Assembly (NCBI RefSeq): GCF_020171845.1 | Contig: NZ_JAIVAM010000009.1 | Coordinates: 124,001 to 188,000, forward strand | Direction: 5' to 3' | DNA: 64,000 bases | Source: Cytobacillus kochii | Lineage (GTDB): Bacteria; Bacillota; Bacilli; Bacillales; Cytobacillaceae | In this document: piece after piece, positions 61,184-64,000 of the stretch | Layout of the letters: the number at the start of each line of letters is the position of its first letter | How positions within the stretch are numbered: position 1 is the stretch's first letter | Notes under the pieces: generated by a model | Told to the model about the DNA's origin: nothing | Database searches by the model: none | The model's input: the letters and a program-made list of their open reading frames with translations, nothing else | Position numbers and translations under genes: made by a program

Positions 61184-64000
61184 TTAATCTATTGGTGCAT
61201 TAATATAAAGTTTTCCTTCAGCGATTTCCGTTGCTTTATTGCCAAAGCTATCTTTAACAGTGACTTCAATTTCTGCACCAGGAGCTACAACATTAGAAGT
61301 TGCAGTATAATAACCAACATAGTGACCTGGAGATGTTTCCATAATTGGTAGGTCATTTACGTTTGTGGTTTGTGCACGTAAGTTTGTTAAAGGCATTTTT
61401 AATGCAAATGTTGCTTTTAAGCCTGGCTCGCTGTCAAATTCAATTTTCACTGTTTGACCAGCGGCTAATTCTTTATCTTCACCTGGTTGAAGATTTTCAA
61501 TATCAAGGCTTGAGTATTTGGCTTCAATTGTTACAGTTTCAGTCGAAGAGTTACCCGCTTCGTCAGTAGCAACAACTGTAATTTCGTTTGTACCTTCATC
61601 TAATAAAATACGTTTTGAGAATGTACCATCAGATACATTTGCATTTTGGCCATTTACTGTAACAGTATCTAAGTGGTCATCAGAAACCGTTCCTTCTACA
61701 GTCACAGCTTCTTTATTTGTTTTCGAACCATCTTCAGGACTAGTAATAGCAAGTGATGGAGCTTCTTGATCTAATGTAATTGTCACTGGCTCTGAAGGAT
61801 CCGTTTCACCAACCTCGCTTACACCTGTAGCAGTTAAGACATTTTCACCTTCATTTAATTCAACATCTAAGCTGAATTCACCCTCTGCACTAGCAGTTGT
61901 TGTTCCAGCTTCTTCATCACCATTGTACACTTTAACATCCACATTTGGTTGTGTTGAACCTTCCACAGTTACTGTTTCTTCATTAGTATAACTTCCATCA
62001 GCTGGGGAAGTAATAGTTGGTGATGTTAATTCATAGTTTACTACCGCACGAATCATATAGTTTCCTTCAGCAGCAGGTGAAGCTGACCAAGCGCCACCAA
62101 CTAATTGGAAGCTTCGTCCAGCGTTATCTCCATTCTCATCTGTTCCTAATCCAGGAGCATTAGGGTTAGGGTCTGTTTGAATATAAACCATGAAGAAATC
62201 ACCATCTACTGTTACACCTTCAGTGGCAAGATCGACATGTGTCCATTCACCATTTCTTAATGCTGTTGCATCAATAGGTCCAGCTAGTTTTTCACCAGGG
62301 GTACCATTGTCTGTTGCATCATAAATCGCAACTTGGAAATCTGTTCCACCAGGTGTTGGAAAAGATGTATCCCAGAATCGGAATAAACCGCCAGTAACCA
62401 TTGCAGATTCTTGACCCTCTTCAAGACTCATACGAACACCCCAGCCATTGCCAGCATCATAGAATGCACGTGCGTTTTCAGCTGTACCATCATCATAGCC
62501 AATTTCACCTTCAAAACCGATGAATGGTTTTAGTTCGATATTTACTTCCACGTTTTCTTCATCAAGTGTAACCGTCACATCTTTACTTGAATAAGAGTTA
62601 GCCATTACACGTAGAGTGTATTCACCTTCATAAGCCGTAATTGAATAGTTACCATTTTCATCTGTTGTAACTGGTGTTACTTTTGCATCCTCAACAAGAA
62701 GGATAGTTGCTCCAGTAATTGGTTCACCTGTTCTTTCATTTGTTACTGAACCATTAATTGTCCCTTGAGGTAGTTCATCTAAGACGAAGTTTGCAACTGC
62801 TTCTCCATCTGCTTCAACATTTACGGTTTGCGTTTCTGAAGCAAATCCATATGTTTCTGCTAAAAGAGTAAATTCGCCAGCCGCGTGAACTAATTGGTAA
62901 GAACCATCAGCAGGGTTCGTATTTACAGATCTACCTGATTCAAGTACACTCACCTTTGCACCAAGTGGTAAAGACATAGGAGTTGCTTTTTTGTCAGATC
63001 CTTTTTCAACTGTAGCATTTTCCGTATTAGGTTGGATCTTATCAGCGTTTACTGGTTTCGCGTCTTTTTTTGCTTCAGTTTTCGTATCTTTCTTTTCTAA
63101 TGTAACTTTTCCAGTTTTCGCAGTTTCAAGTGGTGTGTCTGTTAATGCAACATCATCAATGTACCAACCAGGTCTGGTTACAGAACCATCAGTTGTTAAG
63201 TTAAAGCCGATATAAACCCTTTGACCTGCATATTCACTTAAATCAACCTCGCCATCAACCCAATCATTTGAAAGATTAGTATATCTAGCAAGTTGAGTCC
63301 AATTTTCTTGGTCTGTTGAGACGAAAACATGGCCATAATCATAATTATTTTCGATGTTATACCATTGTTTAAATTGTAAAAAGCTATTTCCTTCTGGTAA
63401 ATCGATAGGAGGCATAACAAGTGTCATGTTTGCATTACTTGCATATTGACTGTCTAAGCCAGTTGCAAATACTTTTTCTCCAGAGAAAGCACTTTCAGGA
63501 CCTGTAGTCGGTACACCCCACTCCCAGTTATTAGCGGCGCCAGAAGAAGTCCAGCCAGCTGGTGTGGATTCAAAGTCTGTTGAATAGCCAACTGTAATAC
63601 CAGGCAATACAGATACCTCATACATATCACTTTCAACAGTGTTTCCACCGAAGTCAGTCACAATGAATTTATAGGAGACAGAAGGTTCAGCAATGTCATC
63701 TCCTGGAATAACTGTACTATACGTGCCAGATTTGTAATCCCCGCTATCACGTGTAGCTGTAACTGTTTTTGTGCTTCCATCAGCAGCTGTATATTCAACG
63801 GTTACATTTGTTACACTTACATTGTCAGCAGCTGAAACTTCTAGTGGTAAATCCATACCAGCATAAGTTTCTTCAATTGCTTCATGTTCTAATGTTGGTG
63901 CTTCTTCATCTTCGCCATCTTTAGCGACAGTACCCTTAATTGTCCCCAATCCATCTAAGATAGAGTTAACAGCATCGTAAGCGTTTACTAATCCATTACC
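61184..64000 (-). CDS. Bacillopeptidase F-like subtilase, C-terminal multidomain part
   Basis: 939 residues are visible; the frame is open to the window edge, so the N-terminus is outside. The first residues ('GNGLVNAYDAVNSILDGLG') match the end of a peptidase S8 subtilisin domain. After this come a cadherin-like strand segment, an immune-inhibitor A / MAM-like module ('FESTPAGWTSSGAANNWEWG', 'GWYIDDVAL'), two carboxypeptidase regulatory-like repeats ('GTINGSVTNERTGEPITGAT', 'ENGNYSITAYEGEYTL'), a DUF-like lectin fold region with 'GYDDGTAENARAFYDAGNGW', and two Ig-like repeats ('ITSPADGSYTNEETVTVEGS', 'ITSPEDGSKTNKEAVTVEG'). No anchor is seen at the end. Secreted protease of the Bpr type. Confidence 0.88.
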   Translation of the reverse strand, partial: GNGLVNAYDAVNSILDGLGTIKGTVAKDGEDEEAPTLEHEAIEETYAGMDLPLEVSAADNVSVTNVTVEYTAADGSTKTVTATRDSGDYKSGTYSTVIPGDDIAEPSVSYKFIVTDFGGNTVESDMYEVSVLPGITVGYSTDFESTPAGWTSSGAANNWEWGVPTTGPESAFSGEKVFATGLDSQYASNANMTLVMPPIDLPEGNSFLQFKQWYNIENNYDYGHVFVSTDQENWTQLARYTNLSNDWVDGEVDLSEYAGQRVYIGFNLTTDGSVTRPGWYIDDVALTDTPLETAKTGKVTLEKKDTKTEAKKDAKPVNADKIQPNTENATVEKGSDKKATPMSLPLGAKVSVLESGRSVNTNPADGSYQLVHAAGEFTLLAETYGFASETQTVNVEADGEAVANFVLDELPQGTINGSVTNERTGEPITGATILLVEDAKVTPVTTDENGNYSITAYEGEYTLRVMANSYSSKDVTVTLDEENVEVNIELKPFIGFEGEIGYDDGTAENARAFYDAGNGWGVRMSLEEGQESAMVTGGLFRFWDTSFPTPGGTDFQVAIYDATDNGTPGEKLAGPIDATALRNGEWTHVDLATEGVTVDGDFFMVYIQTDPNPNAPGLGTDENGDNAGRSFQLVGGAWSASPAAEGNYMIRAVVNYELTSPTITSPADGSYTNEETVTVEGSTQPNVDVKVYNGDEEAGTTTASAEGEFSLDVELNEGENVLTATGVSEVGETDPSEPVTITLDQEAPSLAITSPEDGSKTNKEAVTVEGTVSDDHLDTVTVNGQNANVSDGTFSKRILLDEGTNEITVVATDEAGNSSTETVTIEAKYSSLDIENLQPGEDKELAAGQTVKIEFDSEPGLKATFALKMPLTNLRAQTTNVNDLPIMETSPGHYVGYYTATSNVVAPGAEIEVTVKDSFGNKATEIAEGKLYINAPID

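Overview
The window comes from a low-GC, endospore-forming Bacillaceae chromosome. Gene order matches the Bacillus subtilis opp-yjb-yjc region closely: oppABCDF, yjbC, spx, mecA, coiA, pepF, spxH(yjbH), yjbI, yjbJ, yjbK, yjbL, yjbM, nadF, yjbO, prpE, yjbQ, fabI, cotO, cotZ, yjcA, spoVIF, yjcD, yjcF, yjcG, yjcH. Sporulation genes (spoVA, coat genes, SASP, Tgl, YjcZ peptides) confirm a spore former. The genus cannot be fixed from this window.

Layout. 1-4.9 kb: oligopeptide importer. 5-24.7 kb: conserved housekeeping block with the Spx proteolysis network (spx, mecA, spxH), competence (coiA), (p)ppGpp synthesis (yjbM), NAD kinase and FapR-controlled fabI. An alpha/beta-hydrolase gene with an in-frame stop is inserted after pepF. 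24.9-25.8 kb: tandem array of 51-bp units. 26-31 kb: spore coat and germination genes, including a lipoprotein-spoVAC-spoVAD-spoVAEb cluster. 31-36.4 kb: helicase YjcD, a DUF421 protein and yjcFGH. 36.6 kb: tRNA-Val with a strong promoter. 37-41 kb: small membrane proteins and an alpha/beta SASP. 41-44.2 kb: ammonium transporter with a GlnR/TnrA-type box, followed by a DUF294 nucleotidyltransferase and a DEDDh exonuclease. 44.3-47.7 kb: ABC exporter plus two-component system. 48-55.5 kb: CstA, transglutaminase Tgl, a divergent MurE paralogue, GDPD, NfeD and flotillin. 55.6-59.6 kb: opuA glycine betaine importer and a divergent GbsR-family regulator separated by a striking ACTGTA/TACAGT dyad cluster. 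60-60.6 kb: second 51-bp array. 60.8-61.1 kb: two YjcZ peptides. 61.2 kb to the end: C-terminal part of a large bacillopeptidase F-like protease.

The most unusual signal is the pair of 51-bp tandem arrays 35 kb apart. They have identical period and, once aligned, the same conserved blocks at the same spacing (TTAGCrAGkCACTC and GAGwGC, plus GCAAA in part of the units). An 18-bp block between them is uniform inside each array but differs between arrays. The open frames in the two arrays read the shared blocks in different phases, which points to a nucleotide-level rather than a protein-level element. Other points of interest are the MurE paralogue with a replaced DNPR motif, the opuA/gbsR dyads, the ammonium transporter paired with a nucleotidyltransferase instead of GlnK, and an identical zinc-finger spacing in CoiA and helicase YjcD.
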